From: Shimia sagamensis
GTDB taxonomy: Bacteria > Pseudomonadota > Alphaproteobacteria > Rhodobacterales > Rhodobacteraceae
NCBI RefSeq assembly: GCF_900182745.1
Contig: NZ_FXTY01000001.1
Span: 1-64,000 of the forward strand
Direction: 5' to 3'
Length of the DNA stretch: 64,000 nt
This document shows positions 51,625 through 60,660 of this stretch, piece after piece (position 1 is the first letter of the stretch; each line of letters opens with the position of its first letter). Below the pieces are notes generated by a model that ran no database searches, had not been told where the DNA came from, and saw only the letters and a list, made by a program, of their open reading frames with translations. Made by a program: the position numbers and the translations under genes.

Positions 51625-52720
51625 CGGTCAGCTAACTCTGCGCACGCCCGAAGGCTCCCGCTATCAATTTGGGCACTCCGGTCCCGAAGCCGAACTCGTC
51701 ATTCGTGACTGGGCGGCGGTCTCCGCTATGGCTGCACAGGGTCAGGTCGGCCTTGGGGAAAGCTATGTTCAAGGGTTGTGGGACACGCCATCCATAGAAT
51801 CCTTAATGTCATTGGCAATGCGCAACCGCGACGCGCTCGGTGCTTATGACCATGCCAGTTCATTCAACAAAGCCAAATTCCGCATGGTTGATACTGTCCT
51901 GCGCAGAAACTCACGGCGTGGGTCACGCAAAAACATCCGGTCTCACTACGACGTTGGCAACGAATTCTATGCGCTGTGGCTGGACGATGGAATGACTTAT
52001 TCTTCGGGGCTGTTTTCCTCTGGCGACACGGATTTGGCGCGGGCTCAAAGTCGCAAGAACGACCGTATTTTGTCGCGACTCGGAGAGGGAGAAAGGGTTC
52101 TAGAGGTCGGCTGCGGTTGGGGAGGCTTTGCAGAGCAAGCCAGTCAAACCGGTCGGGACGTGACCGGTGTCACGATTTCCCACAATCAACACAGCTATGC
52201 CGAATGCCGATTGGACGGGCGCGCGGACATCCAGCTGCGCGACTACCGCGACGTAAATGGCCAATATGACAACATCGTTTCCATCGAAATGGTCGAGGCC
52301 GTCGGAGCACGATACTGGCCAGATTACTTCTCCGTCCTGAAACGAAACTTGGCAGAAGGCGGGCGGGTGCTGTTGCAGGCGATCACCGTCCAAGACAGCT
52401 TTTTTGAAACCTACAGAAAGTCATCGGACTACATCCGGCAATATGTGTTTCCCGGTGGCATGCTCCTGTCAGACAGCGTGATTGAACACCAAGCTCGACA
52501 CGCCGGATTCACGGTCCGCGACAGCTTTGCCTTTGGTCAGGATTACGCTCAAACCTGTCGGATTTGGGCCCAACGACTATGTGCACAGAAGCGCCGGATA
52601 AAAGCGATGGGGTATAACGAAAACTTCTTCCGCAACTGGCATTACTATCTTGAAATCTGCGCTGCGTCGTTCGCGGTGGGACACACCAATGTGGTGCAAG
52701 TGGAACTGGCCCATGCCTAA
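51563..52720 (+). CDS. Cyclopropane-fatty-acyl-phospholipid synthase family methyltransferase
   Basis: A 385-residue SAM-dependent lipid methyltransferase. The start has AAGGA seven bases upstream and lies inside the end of the flavoprotein gene; the open frame extends further back but overlaps it. Seen: KNIRSHYDVGNEFYALWLDDGMTYSSG, SAM motif VLEVGCGWGGFAEQA, VTGVTISHNQ, and IVSIEMVEAVGARYWPDYF. The residues MVEAVG replace the MFEHVG of E. coli Cfa, as in many homologues. It may make cyclopropane or methylated (furan precursor) fatty acids. Confidence 0.9.
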   Translation: MRFTDKALKTNFLSTCEQLRDGQLTLRTPEGSRYQFGHSGPEAELVIRDWAAVSAMAAQGQVGLGESYVQGLWDTPSIESLMSLAMRNRDALGAYDHASSFNKAKFRMVDTVLRRNSRRGSRKNIRSHYDVGNEFYALWLDDGMTYSSGLFSSGDTDLARAQSRKNDRILSRLGEGERVLEVGCGWGGFAEQASQTGRDVTGVTISHNQHSYAECRLDGRADIQLRDYRDVNGQYDNIVSIEMVEAVGARYWPDYFSVLKRNLAEGGRVLLQAITVQDSFFETYRKSSDYIRQYVFPGGMLLSDSVIEHQARHAGFTVRDSFAFGQDYAQTCRIWAQRLCAQKRRIKAMGYNENFFRNWHYYLEICAASFAVGHTNVVQVELAHA

Positions 52721-52807
52721 TCTGACGCATTGGCGCAATGGTGGCGGTGCTCTGTTGCACCGCCACACCATCATCGCCCGATTGAAGCGGCGTCAGGACA
52801 GCCGGTG

Positions 52808-54034
52808 ATGCACTACCCTCGCGTAAGTCTATATGCGTTGATGTTGGCCGCAGCAGGCATTCCTTTATACATTCACCTGCCGCGGTTCGCGTCGGTAAAT
52901 CTGGGGATCGGGCTGGGCACGGTTGGCACGATTTTGCTTGCCATTCGGTTGATTGACCTGGTTCAGGACCCGTTGATTGGCTGGGCCATTGACCGCTGGC
53001 CGCAAGCACAACGTGGTTTTGCCCTTATCGCGGCCTTTGGTTTGGCTGTCGGATTTCCAATGCTTTTTTCGCTGACCGCCGGACCCAACACCGTGGCCTG
53101 GCTCGTCGCTACATTGGTACTGCTGTTTTCATCATACAGTTTGGGTATGATCCTATTGTACGCAAGAAGCACAACTCTTGCCGTGACATCTATGCCTCGA
53201 GACATGATGACGATGGCAGCGTTTCGTGAAGGCGGCATGTTGACCGGTGTCGTTATTGCGGCAATTGCGCCTGCTGTTTTTGTGGCAATGGGGGCAAGCG
53301 GACAAGGTTACCCCGCCTTCGGTGTGTTTTTGGGCGCGCTCGCCATAACATGTGCCGTGGTCTCATTCCCGATTTGGAAGCGTCAACCGGTCGCAGGAAA
53401 GCAGATTACGTACTCAGATCTCAGACGTTCTGGTGCTTTGCGCCTATTGGGGTTGGCTTTGGTCAACAGCTTGCCGGTTGCAATCACCTCCACCTTATTT
53501 CTCTTCTTTGTCGAAGACCGTCTGCAATTGCCGGGCAAAGCTGGGCCCTTGTTGATCCTGTTTTTTCTCAGTGCGGGGCTCAGCTTGCCGTTCTGGACCA
53601 AACTCAGCAAATGGGGCGGGCCAAAACGTACTCTCCTGCTTGCGATGCCTCTTGCGATCCTAGGCTTCATTGGCGCCGCGTTTCTGTCGGCCGGGGATCT
53701 GGTTGGGTTTGCTTTGATCTGCATCGCCTCAGGGGCAGCACTTGGGGCAGACATGGTGATCCTACCAATCATGTTTTCCCTCGCACTCAATCGCGGAGGG
53801 CTAGAGCCGTCATTTGCTTTTGGCATATGGTCTTTTGCCGGGAAACTTAGCCTCGCTTTGGCTGCGTTCCTGGTCCTGCCATTGCTGGAGTACAATGGAT
53901 TTGTGCCCGGCGCGCCCAACACGGCCTCGGCACTGACCAGCTTAAACATCTCCTACGCCGTCATTCCCTGCGTCCTGAAGTTGGGTGCATTGGCCGTCGT
54001 TCTCACGCTTCCATCAGAAGGCTCTCCGACATGA
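52808..54034 (+). CDS. GPH-type MFS transporter
   Basis: A 408-residue protein with about twelve membrane segments. Start at the ATG preceded by AGGA; the upstream frame is not needed. MFS_2 features: LIDLVQDPLIGWAIDRWPQAQRGF, SYSLGMILLYARSTTLA and TMAAFREGGMLTGVV. The family moves sugars or lysophospholipids with cations. Position inside the fatty-acid operon favours a lipid-related cargo (inference). ATGA overlap with the next gene. Confidence 0.88.
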   Translation: MHYPRVSLYALMLAAAGIPLYIHLPRFASVNLGIGLGTVGTILLAIRLIDLVQDPLIGWAIDRWPQAQRGFALIAAFGLAVGFPMLFSLTAGPNTVAWLVATLVLLFSSYSLGMILLYARSTTLAVTSMPRDMMTMAAFREGGMLTGVVIAAIAPAVFVAMGASGQGYPAFGVFLGALAITCAVVSFPIWKRQPVAGKQITYSDLRRSGALRLLGLALVNSLPVAITSTLFLFFVEDRLQLPGKAGPLLILFFLSAGLSLPFWTKLSKWGGPKRTLLLAMPLAILGFIGAAFLSAGDLVGFALICIASGAALGADMVILPIMFSLALNRGGLEPSFAFGIWSFAGKLSLALAAFLVLPLLEYNGFVPGAPNTASALTSLNISYAVIPCVLKLGALAVVLTLPSEGSPT

Positions 54035-54591
54035 AATTTCTTGCTATTCTTCCTTGGCTGATTGTTCTGGCCGTGTTTGCCAAAACGCTGTTTCTCAGCT
54101 TCCGGTCCCAATCGCCTGAGGACTATGCGGACACCTCTCCCAAAGTTTCACTGAAAACCCATCTGTCGGGTCCAATACTTTCGGAAGGTGTTATCTATGG
54201 ACCAACCGGTAAGGTAACCAACAGCTTCGTGGCCAAAATGGTTGGCGAGTGGGAAGGTGACACCGGCACATTGAGCGAAGAGTTCACCTATTCCAATGGC
54301 CAACGTCAAAACCGAAAGTGGTTTCTAAAACTTGGTGATGACAACACGTTTACTGCCACAGCGGATGACATTATCGGCGAGGCGCGCGGTGTGGTGTCCG
54401 GGGCCACAATCAAGATGGAATACCAAATTGTCCTTCCTGAGGCGTCCGGAGGTCACAGCCTATCAGTCACTGATTGGCTGTACCTTACAGAAAGTGGCGT
54501 CATTATGAATCGGTCTGAGTTGCGCAAGTTTGGATTTAAGGTCGCGGAGCTAGTAGCCACCATGCGCCCCGCATCCCCGCCAGCCAATTAG
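54031..54591 (+). CDS. DUF3833 family membrane-anchored protein
   Basis: A 186-residue protein with an N-terminal membrane anchor (about 5-24) and a DUF3833 body (LKTHLSGPILSEGVIYGPTGKVTNSF, WEGDTGTLSEEFTYSNGQ, ADDIIGEARGVVSGATIKMEY, SVTDWLYL). No lipobox Cys is seen, unlike several family members. Last gene of the RpoE operon. Function unknown; associated with the Cfa/DUF1365 set. Confidence 0.88.
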   Translation: MKFLAILPWLIVLAVFAKTLFLSFRSQSPEDYADTSPKVSLKTHLSGPILSEGVIYGPTGKVTNSFVAKMVGEWEGDTGTLSEEFTYSNGQRQNRKWFLKLGDDNTFTATADDIIGEARGVVSGATIKMEYQIVLPEASGGHSLSVTDWLYLTESGVIMNRSELRKFGFKVAELVATMRPASPPAN

Positions 54592-55034
54592 GCTCCCAAC
54601 TGGGTCGGTGATCTGCTGGTGGTCGGCCGCTTTCCTGTTTTGGGTGGCTCGATTCTTGCATGCCTGCGTTCCTATCTGTAGCTCAAGCTTGAAGGCAGCG
54701 GGTCAGTGTTCGGATTTGTGTCTATAATTTTTTAGATGTCCGCTTTGGAACAGCTTCACTGCAGCAAGCGTGTGATTGCCGGATGTCCTCTAAGGGCCGT
54801 TAACAGCACTTTGCAAAGGTCGCTTTCTGCGCTTCGCTGCCATTGGTGCCTCACGCAGCATCCGGCACCGCTGCGGGTGCCTATTGAAAGGCAACTTTCG
54901 GGAAATCGGCCTTAGAGCTTTGCGCCTGCAGCGGAGCACGTGCTGAGCCTCATGCGAATGTCGTGAAAGGGCTGAGATCGGTCATCGGCGGCTGGATCTC
55001 GTGCGACGGCTTTGTCCGCATTGCGGCCTTCCCT
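54592..55034. other. Intergenic, nothing identified
   Basis: 443 bp without a supported gene or clear terminator. Only short frames are present on either strand. Confidence 0.5.
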
Positions 55035-55262
55035 CTATCCCCGCGCATATCCGCGCTTCTGGGCGCCGTCGCGGTACTGATCTGCCGCCAAAGACGCGTC
55101 GCGCAGGTTGCTGAAGATGCGCACCATGCTGCGGCCCTTGCCACCGGCGACACCCCATTCGCGCAACACGGAGATCTCTTCAAACAGGTTCATGGCGATT
55201 TCCACGCGGTAGAAGCGGGGACGGGTGCGTTTGGCAGGTTTGTACAGGATGCAGATGGCCAT
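55035..55262 (-). CDS. Small WGR-domain protein
   Basis: A 75-residue protein that is little more than a WGR domain (RFYRVEIAMNLFEEISVLREWGVAGGKGRSMVRIF), with the WG(V)...GG core. WGR domains bind nucleic acid in PARPs and MolR proteins; stand-alone versions are common in rhodobacters and uncharacterised. At the end of a minus-strand gene series behind an OmpA-family gene (68-bp gap). Confidence 0.85.
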   Translation of the reverse strand: MAICILYKPAKRTRPRFYRVEIAMNLFEEISVLREWGVAGGKGRSMVRIFSNLRDASLAADQYRDGAQKRGYARG

Positions 55263-55330
55263 GGGGTTAGCCTAAATCAGCCGCGAATCGGGTGCAATGG
55301 TCTTGTGGGCGGGCGACTCTGGGTCAGCCG

Positions 55331-56323
55331 TTAGCTGCCAGAGAGCAGCACCGCTTCGACGCGGCGATTGAGCGTGCGACCGGCCTCTGTGAGGTTGGTC
55401 GCAATCGGGGCGAGGTAGCCTGCGCCGCGCGCTTCGATTTGAGATTTACGAACGCCGTGCTGGTTGATCAGCTGTGCGCGCACCGCAGCGGCGCGTTTTT
55501 GCGAGAGGCTGGTGTTGGTCGCAAGCGAGCCCTTGCTGTCGGTGTGGCCAACAAGGGCGATGCGACGGTTGGGATCGTCTTTGAGGAAATCGGCGAGAGC
55601 TGCCAGGGAGGCGACGTCTCCGTTGGTCAGCTTGGAGGCACCGGTTTCAAAACTCAGATCACTGAGCACCACATGGCCGGATTGGGCAAGGGTTGTGGCG
55701 ACGTCGGTGGCGGTTTCGGGCGTGGTGGAGACAACGGGAGTGAGCGTGGAAGTTGTGGTCTCTGGTTCAGGTTTGACCTGCGGTTGTGGGTTGGCTTTGG
55801 GTGACTTGGTTGGTACTGGCGCCGCGGCGCTGTCCGGGCGGATGTCAAAGACCTGAACCATGCCAGCTTGGGCGGTGCGGCTTACAAGGACGGCCACAGC
55901 TTCGGGGCCAGCGTCAGTCTCGCGGTGGGCGGAGAGGTAGAAGTAATCGGACAGGTCGACAAACATGTTGGGTGGCAGCAACACGTCGATGCCAAAGCGG
56001 AAGTCAAAGCCGCCACAGGCCGTCGCGTCACAGGACAGGATCAGCTCGTAGCCTTCATCCAAAAGCTGGGCGGCAAGGTCGCTGTTGACGCGGCCGGTGC
56101 CAGGGAAGCCGCTGGAAAACCGCCAACTGCGCTTGCGCAGCGTGCCCGCCACGGGGATGGTGGGCACGGTGGCTTTGTCTGCGGGTTCAATCGCCAGAGA
56201 AAGCACGCTTTGCTGTGCGAATTCCTCCCCCAACAGCTGTCCGGGCGTTTCAAAACGCGGTTCAAAGGCCCAGCCGGTGGCCGGGCATAGGAGGAGCCAA
56301 GTTATGAGGGTGGCAGATTTCAT
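55331..56323 (-). CDS. OmpA-family protein
   Basis: A 330-residue exported protein (signal to about residue 19). The N-terminal domain (about 20-160) is unassigned. A Pro/Thr-rich linker (about 170-205) leads to a C-terminal OmpA domain (about 215-328: SFETGASKLTNGDVASLAALADFL, ALVGHTDSKGSLATN, GAGYLAPIATN, NRRVEAVLL). Likely anchors to peptidoglycan. Overlaps the upstream AhpD-like gene by 4 bp. Confidence 0.9.
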   Translation of the reverse strand: MKSATLITWLLLCPATGWAFEPRFETPGQLLGEEFAQQSVLSLAIEPADKATVPTIPVAGTLRKRSWRFSSGFPGTGRVNSDLAAQLLDEGYELILSCDATACGGFDFRFGIDVLLPPNMFVDLSDYFYLSAHRETDAGPEAVAVLVSRTAQAGMVQVFDIRPDSAAAPVPTKSPKANPQPQVKPEPETTTSTLTPVVSTTPETATDVATTLAQSGHVVLSDLSFETGASKLTNGDVASLAALADFLKDDPNRRIALVGHTDSKGSLATNTSLSQKRAAAVRAQLINQHGVRKSQIEARGAGYLAPIATNLTEAGRTLNRRVEAVLLSGS

Positions 56324-56892
56324 CGAGATAAAGCGTGGTACTCTGCGTTGGGCTGCATGGCGGTGGCAGAGGCGACGCGGTTGGACATGTTGTAGAACCC
56401 GGCCACGTTGGCGATGTCCCAGATGTCCTGATCAGAGAAGCCAACGTCACGCAGCGTTTGGCGGTCACCCTCTTCGATGGTGGCGGAGGCGATGGTCATT
56501 TTCTCAGAAAATGCCAACATGGCATATTGGCGAGCGTCCAACTCGGCCACGCGCCAGTTCATCACCATCATCTCGCCCAGCGCCGGATCGCCGGAAAGCT
56601 GACGCACAGCCGCGCCATGGGCGACAAGGCAGTAGAAACATTTGTTGATGGCGCTGACCGCCACGGCGATCATCTCGCGCTCCAGCTTGGAGAGACCGCT
56701 GTCGCCCAGCATGAGGTCGTTATAAAGCGCGGTGAAGGCGTTCAATTTGTCCGCGTGGATGGCGTAAGCCTGCAGCACGTTGGGCACCATGCCCAGCTTT
56801 TCCTGACAGATGTCAAAGTAGCGTTGGGTCTCTGGTGGCAGCGGGTCCATCATTGGAATGTTAAGCGCGGTTGGTTTGGTATTTTCTGCCAC
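56320..56892 (-). CDS. AhpD-like peroxidase-related enzyme
   Basis: A 190-residue carboxymuconolactone-decarboxylase-family protein. The GTG start has GGGAGG five bases upstream; the frame beyond it has no start signal. The redox motif CFYC...H is in NKCFYCLVAHGAAVRQL, with ALLNFSEKM-like sequence (AMLAFSEKMTIASATI) and DIANVAGFYNMSNRVA. Probable disulfide-type hydroperoxide reductase. In an operon with GNAT and CinA-like genes upstream. Confidence 0.9.
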   Translation of the reverse strand: MAENTKPTALNIPMMDPLPPETQRYFDICQEKLGMVPNVLQAYAIHADKLNAFTALYNDLMLGDSGLSKLEREMIAVAVSAINKCFYCLVAHGAAVRQLSGDPALGEMMVMNWRVAELDARQYAMLAFSEKMTIASATIEEGDRQTLRDVGFSDQDIWDIANVAGFYNMSNRVASATAMQPNAEYHALSR

Positions 56893-56903
56893 GTTGGCCT
56901 CCC

Positions 56904-57635
56904 TTAAGCGGTGGGTTTGCACCGGTAGTGGTACTGTCCCACAACGGTCATACCGAGGGAAGAGTACAGCCGATTTGCCGCAGCGTTCGATGTGACACAA
57001 ATGACCGACAGGTGGGTGCCACCGTTCTCTAACGTCCAGAAGGCGGCGCGTTGCATCAGAAAGCGGGCGACGCCTTGGCGGCGTTGGAATGGCAGAATTT
57101 CCAGCGCGTGTACCATACCGATGCCGTTGTGCAGGCCAAGGAACGATGCACCTGCCGGTTTATCCTGCCAACGGGAGACAAAGCCGGTTTTGGGCATGGG
57201 TGCGCGGTCCATGACTTTCAGGCGGGCAAGATCCATGCCACCTTCGGCCCAGATTTCTTTCATGATCTGAAGTGGCTCCCATGCCGGGATGGCAGCGGTG
57301 CGGGGGGGGCGTTCTGTTGCGAGGTCTTTTGCCGGAATGACATACATGGTCACTGGATCAACGATGTCATAACCGCGCGCGGCGAGCTCTGAATCAAGCT
57401 CGACGTCACCTTCGCGAATTTGGAAGATCGGTTGTTGATTGAAGGCGCCCATGCCTTTCTCGGCAGCGGCGATATCGGCAACCACCAGATCGCCGTTAAG
57501 TGTCGCCGAGGACACGCGTTTTCCGCCGCCCTGCCCGTCCCGCAGGGTAAAACATCCGCAGCTATGTGTTGCGGCGGCGGGCCAGGTGCCGTCGATCACG
57601 TCGTAAAGCGTGTGGCTGGTGATGTCTGTGTTCAT
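56904..57635 (-). CDS. GNAT-family N-acetyltransferase
   Basis: A 243-residue protein. The C-terminal half is a GNAT domain (GMVHALEILPFQRRQGVARFLMQRAAFWTLENG, the acetyl-CoA loop RRQGVA, then NAAANRLYSSLGM). The N-terminal half (CGCFTLRDGQGGGKRVSSATL) is a variable substrate part. Substrate unknown. Overlaps the CinA-like gene by 4 bp. Confidence 0.87.
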   Translation of the reverse strand: MNTDITSHTLYDVIDGTWPAAATHSCGCFTLRDGQGGGKRVSSATLNGDLVVADIAAAEKGMGAFNQQPIFQIREGDVELDSELAARGYDIVDPVTMYVIPAKDLATERPPRTAAIPAWEPLQIMKEIWAEGGMDLARLKVMDRAPMPKTGFVSRWQDKPAGASFLGLHNGIGMVHALEILPFQRRQGVARFLMQRAAFWTLENGGTHLSVICVTSNAAANRLYSSLGMTVVGQYHYRCKPTA

Positions 57636-58351
57636 GAGAAAAGGCCAGAGAGTTTGGTAATCGCTGCATCGATACGCGCACCGTCGGTGCCGCGAATGAC
57701 AATGTTGGAGCCGTAAGCACCGTTGCGCTGATACGGGTAGGAGCCAATGGAGAGGTCGGAGAACTCCTCCGCCAAGCCAGCCAAGGGACCCGCAATATCG
57801 CCTTCGCCGCGCTCAATACGCAGGGTTTGGCTCAGCAGGGGTGCGCCGCCGATCAGAGTTGGCAACACACTGGCGACCATGGCCTGGAACACCGAGGGTA
57901 CCCCTGCCATGACGTAGACATTTTCCAGCCGGAAACCCGGTGCAACAGAAACCGGGTTGTCGATCAGCGTGGCGTCGTCCGGAATGCGGGCCATGCGTTT
58001 ACGTGCGTCGTTAAACTCCTGACCGGAATTGTCGTAATGCGCCTGCAACAGCGCAGCAGCGTCGGCGCGCACATCGATGTGTTTGCCAAAGGCTTCTGCA
58101 ATGCAGTCAGCCGTAATGTCATCATGGGTGGGGCCAATGCCGCCGGAGGTAAAGACATGCTCGTAGGCGTCTGACAGTTGTTTCACCGCAGCCACAATGG
58201 CGGGCGCATTGTCGGAGACAACCCGCACTTCGGTCAAATCAATGCCGTGTTTGGTCAGCTCACCGGCAAGGAAATACATATTAGCATCGCGGGTGCGGCC
58301 AGAGAGGATTTCGTCGCCAATCACCAGCATGGCTGCGGTTGGATTTGCCAT
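57632..58351 (-). CDS. Molybdopterin-binding (CinA N-terminal-like) protein
   Basis: A 239-residue MoCF_BD-domain protein: AAMLVIGDEILSGRTRDANMYFLAGEL, HVFTSGGIGPTHDDITADCIAEAF and YVMAGVPSVFQAMV. It has the CinA N-terminal domain but lacks the deamidase (PncC) half, as in the short rhodobacterial versions. Possible roles: ADP-ribose pyrophosphatase-like or pterin binding; not decided by sequence. Confidence 0.9.
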   Translation of the reverse strand: MANPTAAMLVIGDEILSGRTRDANMYFLAGELTKHGIDLTEVRVVSDNAPAIVAAVKQLSDAYEHVFTSGGIGPTHDDITADCIAEAFGKHIDVRADAAALLQAHYDNSGQEFNDARKRMARIPDDATLIDNPVSVAPGFRLENVYVMAGVPSVFQAMVASVLPTLIGGAPLLSQTLRIERGEGDIAGPLAGLAEEFSDLSIGSYPYQRNGAYGSNIVIRGTDGARIDAAITKLSGLFS

Positions 58352-58398
58352 GATCTCATGTCCTTGTCAGTGCGTCACCGCAGGTATAGGCCTGTGCC

Positions 58399-59112
58399 AT
58401 GCGCTTTCAAACCCCTCTCGTTCCCGCCGTGCTACTTCGCCGCTACAAACGGTTCCTTGCAGATGTTCGCCTTGAAGACGGCCGCGAAGTGACGGCTCAT
58501 TGCGCCAACCCCGGCTCGATGATGGGGTTGAAAGATGAAGGCATCAAAATCTGGCTAGAGCCCAATGATGACCCCAAGAAAAAGCTAAAATATGGCTGGC
58601 GTTTGGTGGAGCATAAAAATGGGCATTTCACTGGGGTCGATACCTCAGTGCCAAACCGCGCTCTGAAGGCCGCTTTGTTGGCGCATGAGATACCGGAGTT
58701 GGCCAGCTATGAGAGTGTGCGGCCAGAGGTGAAATACGGCACAAACAGCCGGATTGATTTTCTACTGTCTGGTGAAGGGCGCAAAGACCTGTATCTGGAA
58801 GTGAAGTCTGTAACCTTGAGCCGCGAAGAGGGTGTGGCGGAGTTTCCCGACAGTGTGACCGCGCGTGGGACCAAGCATCTTGAGGAACTCATGGCCATGA
58901 TTGCCGAAGGCCATGACGCGATGATGCTCTATTTGGTGCAGCGCACCGATGCAGAACGGGTCACCCTCGCTCCGGATATTGATCCAACGTATGCCGAGAC
59001 GTTTCAACGGGCACGGGCTGCAGGGGTTCAGGTACTGGCTTATGGGTGTGACATTTCCCCAACGCAAATCACGGTTGGTGCCCCCCTGCCCTTTGCCTAT
59101 GAAAGCCGGTGA
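58399..59112 (+). CDS. sfsA: DNA/RNA nuclease SfsA
   Basis: A 237-residue SfsA. Seen: RRYKRFLADVRLEDGREVTAHCANPGSM, GVDTSVPNRALK, SRIDFLLSGEGRKDLYLEVKSVTL (PD-(D/E)xK-like core), FPDSVTARGTKHLEEL. Historically a sugar-fermentation stimulator, now regarded as a nuclease. Monocistronic. Confidence 0.94.
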   Translation: MRFQTPLVPAVLLRRYKRFLADVRLEDGREVTAHCANPGSMMGLKDEGIKIWLEPNDDPKKKLKYGWRLVEHKNGHFTGVDTSVPNRALKAALLAHEIPELASYESVRPEVKYGTNSRIDFLLSGEGRKDLYLEVKSVTLSREEGVAEFPDSVTARGTKHLEELMAMIAEGHDAMMLYLVQRTDAERVTLAPDIDPTYAETFQRARAAGVQVLAYGCDISPTQITVGAPLPFAYESR

Positions 59113-59195
59113 CACAAAGTGGTGTCCCTAAGCTCTAGCAGTTTTAAGAATTTACGCTTACATAGCCGCAAACCACACGTGATGGAGCACTTCAC

Positions 59196-60062
59196 ATGAT
59201 CGGCAAACGCCGCAAGACTCGCGATAGCATCGACCTCTACTCGCCAGAAGACCACGCGGGCATGCACAAGGCGGGCGCCTTGGCGTCGCAGATTCTGGAC
59301 GACATCGCAGAGCACGTGTTTCCGGGCCAGACCACCAAAGAGCTGGATCGGCTGATCGAGGCGCAGGTTGATGCGGCAGGCGCAACGTCGGCCACCATTG
59401 GCTATCGCGGCTACGAACATGCGAGCTGTATCAGCGTGAACCATGTGGTCTGCCACGGCATTCCCGGCAGCCCGATCCCCAAGTGGAACAAAGAGACCAG
59501 TGCGCGCAAAGAAGACCCGATGCGCGACGACGACAAGCTGCGCGATGGCGACATCCTGAACATCGATGTGACCGTGGTTGTCGACGGCTGGTATGGCGAC
59601 ACAAGCCGCATGTATGTGGCGGGCAAGCCCAAAGGCTTTGCCAAAAAGCTCATTCAAGTGACACATGATGCGCTGATGTTTGGCATCGATGCGGTGAAGC
59701 CGGGCAACACCTTTGGCGACATCGGCAACGCGATCCAAACTTATGCGGAGCGCCAGCGCATGTCGGTTGTGCGCGATTTCTGTGGCCACGGCTTGGGCCG
59801 CGTGTTCCACTCGCCCCCCAACGTGCTGCACTATGGCCGTGCTGGCAGCGGGCCGGTGCTGGAGGAAGGCATGTTCTTCACCATCGAGCCCATGTTGAAC
59901 ATGGGCCGTCCAGAAACCAAAGTACTGGCGGATGACTGGACCGCGGTGACGCGGGACAAATCCCTGTCAGCGCAGTTTGAGCATTCCGTGGGTGTGACCG
60001 CAGATGGCGTGGATATCTTCACGCTTTCCAAAGGTGGGCTGTACCACCCAACCTGGAAGTAA
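59196..60062 (+). CDS. map: Methionine aminopeptidase type I
   Basis: A 288-residue enzyme. Five metal ligands are identifiable: Asp in LNIDVTVVVDGWYGDTSRM (two), His in CGHGLGRVFH, Glu in FTIEPMLN and Glu in LSAQFEHSVGVT; the substrate His is in HVVCHGIPG. It removes initiator Met co-translationally. Slightly longer than E. coli Map, as usual in alphaproteobacteria. Confidence 0.96.
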   Translation: MIGKRRKTRDSIDLYSPEDHAGMHKAGALASQILDDIAEHVFPGQTTKELDRLIEAQVDAAGATSATIGYRGYEHASCISVNHVVCHGIPGSPIPKWNKETSARKEDPMRDDDKLRDGDILNIDVTVVVDGWYGDTSRMYVAGKPKGFAKKLIQVTHDALMFGIDAVKPGNTFGDIGNAIQTYAERQRMSVVRDFCGHGLGRVFHSPPNVLHYGRAGSGPVLEEGMFFTIEPMLNMGRPETKVLADDWTAVTRDKSLSAQFEHSVGVTADGVDIFTLSKGGLYHPTWK

Positions 60063-60077
60063 ATTGTTGGCGGGTGC

Positions 60078-60650
60078 TTAATCTTCTGCGCCCGCAACCT
60101 CCAAAAACGTCATCCAAGTGTCACCGTATTTGCGCTGATCGAGCTGCGTGAAACCTTCGGGTGCCACTTGCGGCGTGTTTTCCTCCCAGACAATCAAGGC
60201 ATCCTCGCTGATCCAGCCGTTTTGCGTGGCCAGAACGAGAGCCTTCTGGCCCATGGATTTGCCATACGGCGGATCGAGGAAGATCAGATCAAACGGGCCA
60301 TCCGGGTTTTGCGGCAGACGGGTAGCATCCGCTTTGATCAGCTTGGCGCGGTCTGGGCCGCAGGTTTTGCGGATGTTGTCGCGGATGAGATTGCCCGCCA
60401 CACGCCCGTCATCGACAAAGGTCACGGACACGGCGCCGCGTGAGACCGCTTCCAAACCCAACGCGCCGGTGCCTGCAAACAGGTCCAGCACGCGGGCGTC
60501 CGTGATTGGATCCCCCAGCTTGCCGCCTTGCAAAACGTTGAACAGGCTTTCACGCACCCGGTCTGTGGTGGGGCGCAGGTGTTTGCCCTGATCGCCTTTG
60601 CCAACTGCTGCAAGCGCGATGCCGCGCCACTCTCCGCCAATGATCCGCAT
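60078..60650 (-). CDS. rsmD: 16S rRNA (guanine(966)-N2)-methyltransferase
   Basis: A 190-residue RsmD. MRIIGGEWRGIAL start, RPTTDRVRESLFNVL, SAM motif VLDLFAGTGALGLEAVSRGA and catalytic LIFLDPPYGK. Modifies the 30S subunit. 10 bp downstream of the FAD reductase gene, convergent with map. Confidence 0.95.
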   Translation of the reverse strand: MRIIGGEWRGIALAAVGKGDQGKHLRPTTDRVRESLFNVLQGGKLGDPITDARVLDLFAGTGALGLEAVSRGAVSVTFVDDGRVAGNLIRDNIRKTCGPDRAKLIKADATRLPQNPDGPFDLIFLDPPYGKSMGQKALVLATQNGWISEDALIVWEENTPQVAPEGFTQLDQRKYGDTWMTFLEVAGAED

Positions 60651-60660
60651 AGGTGGCTCC

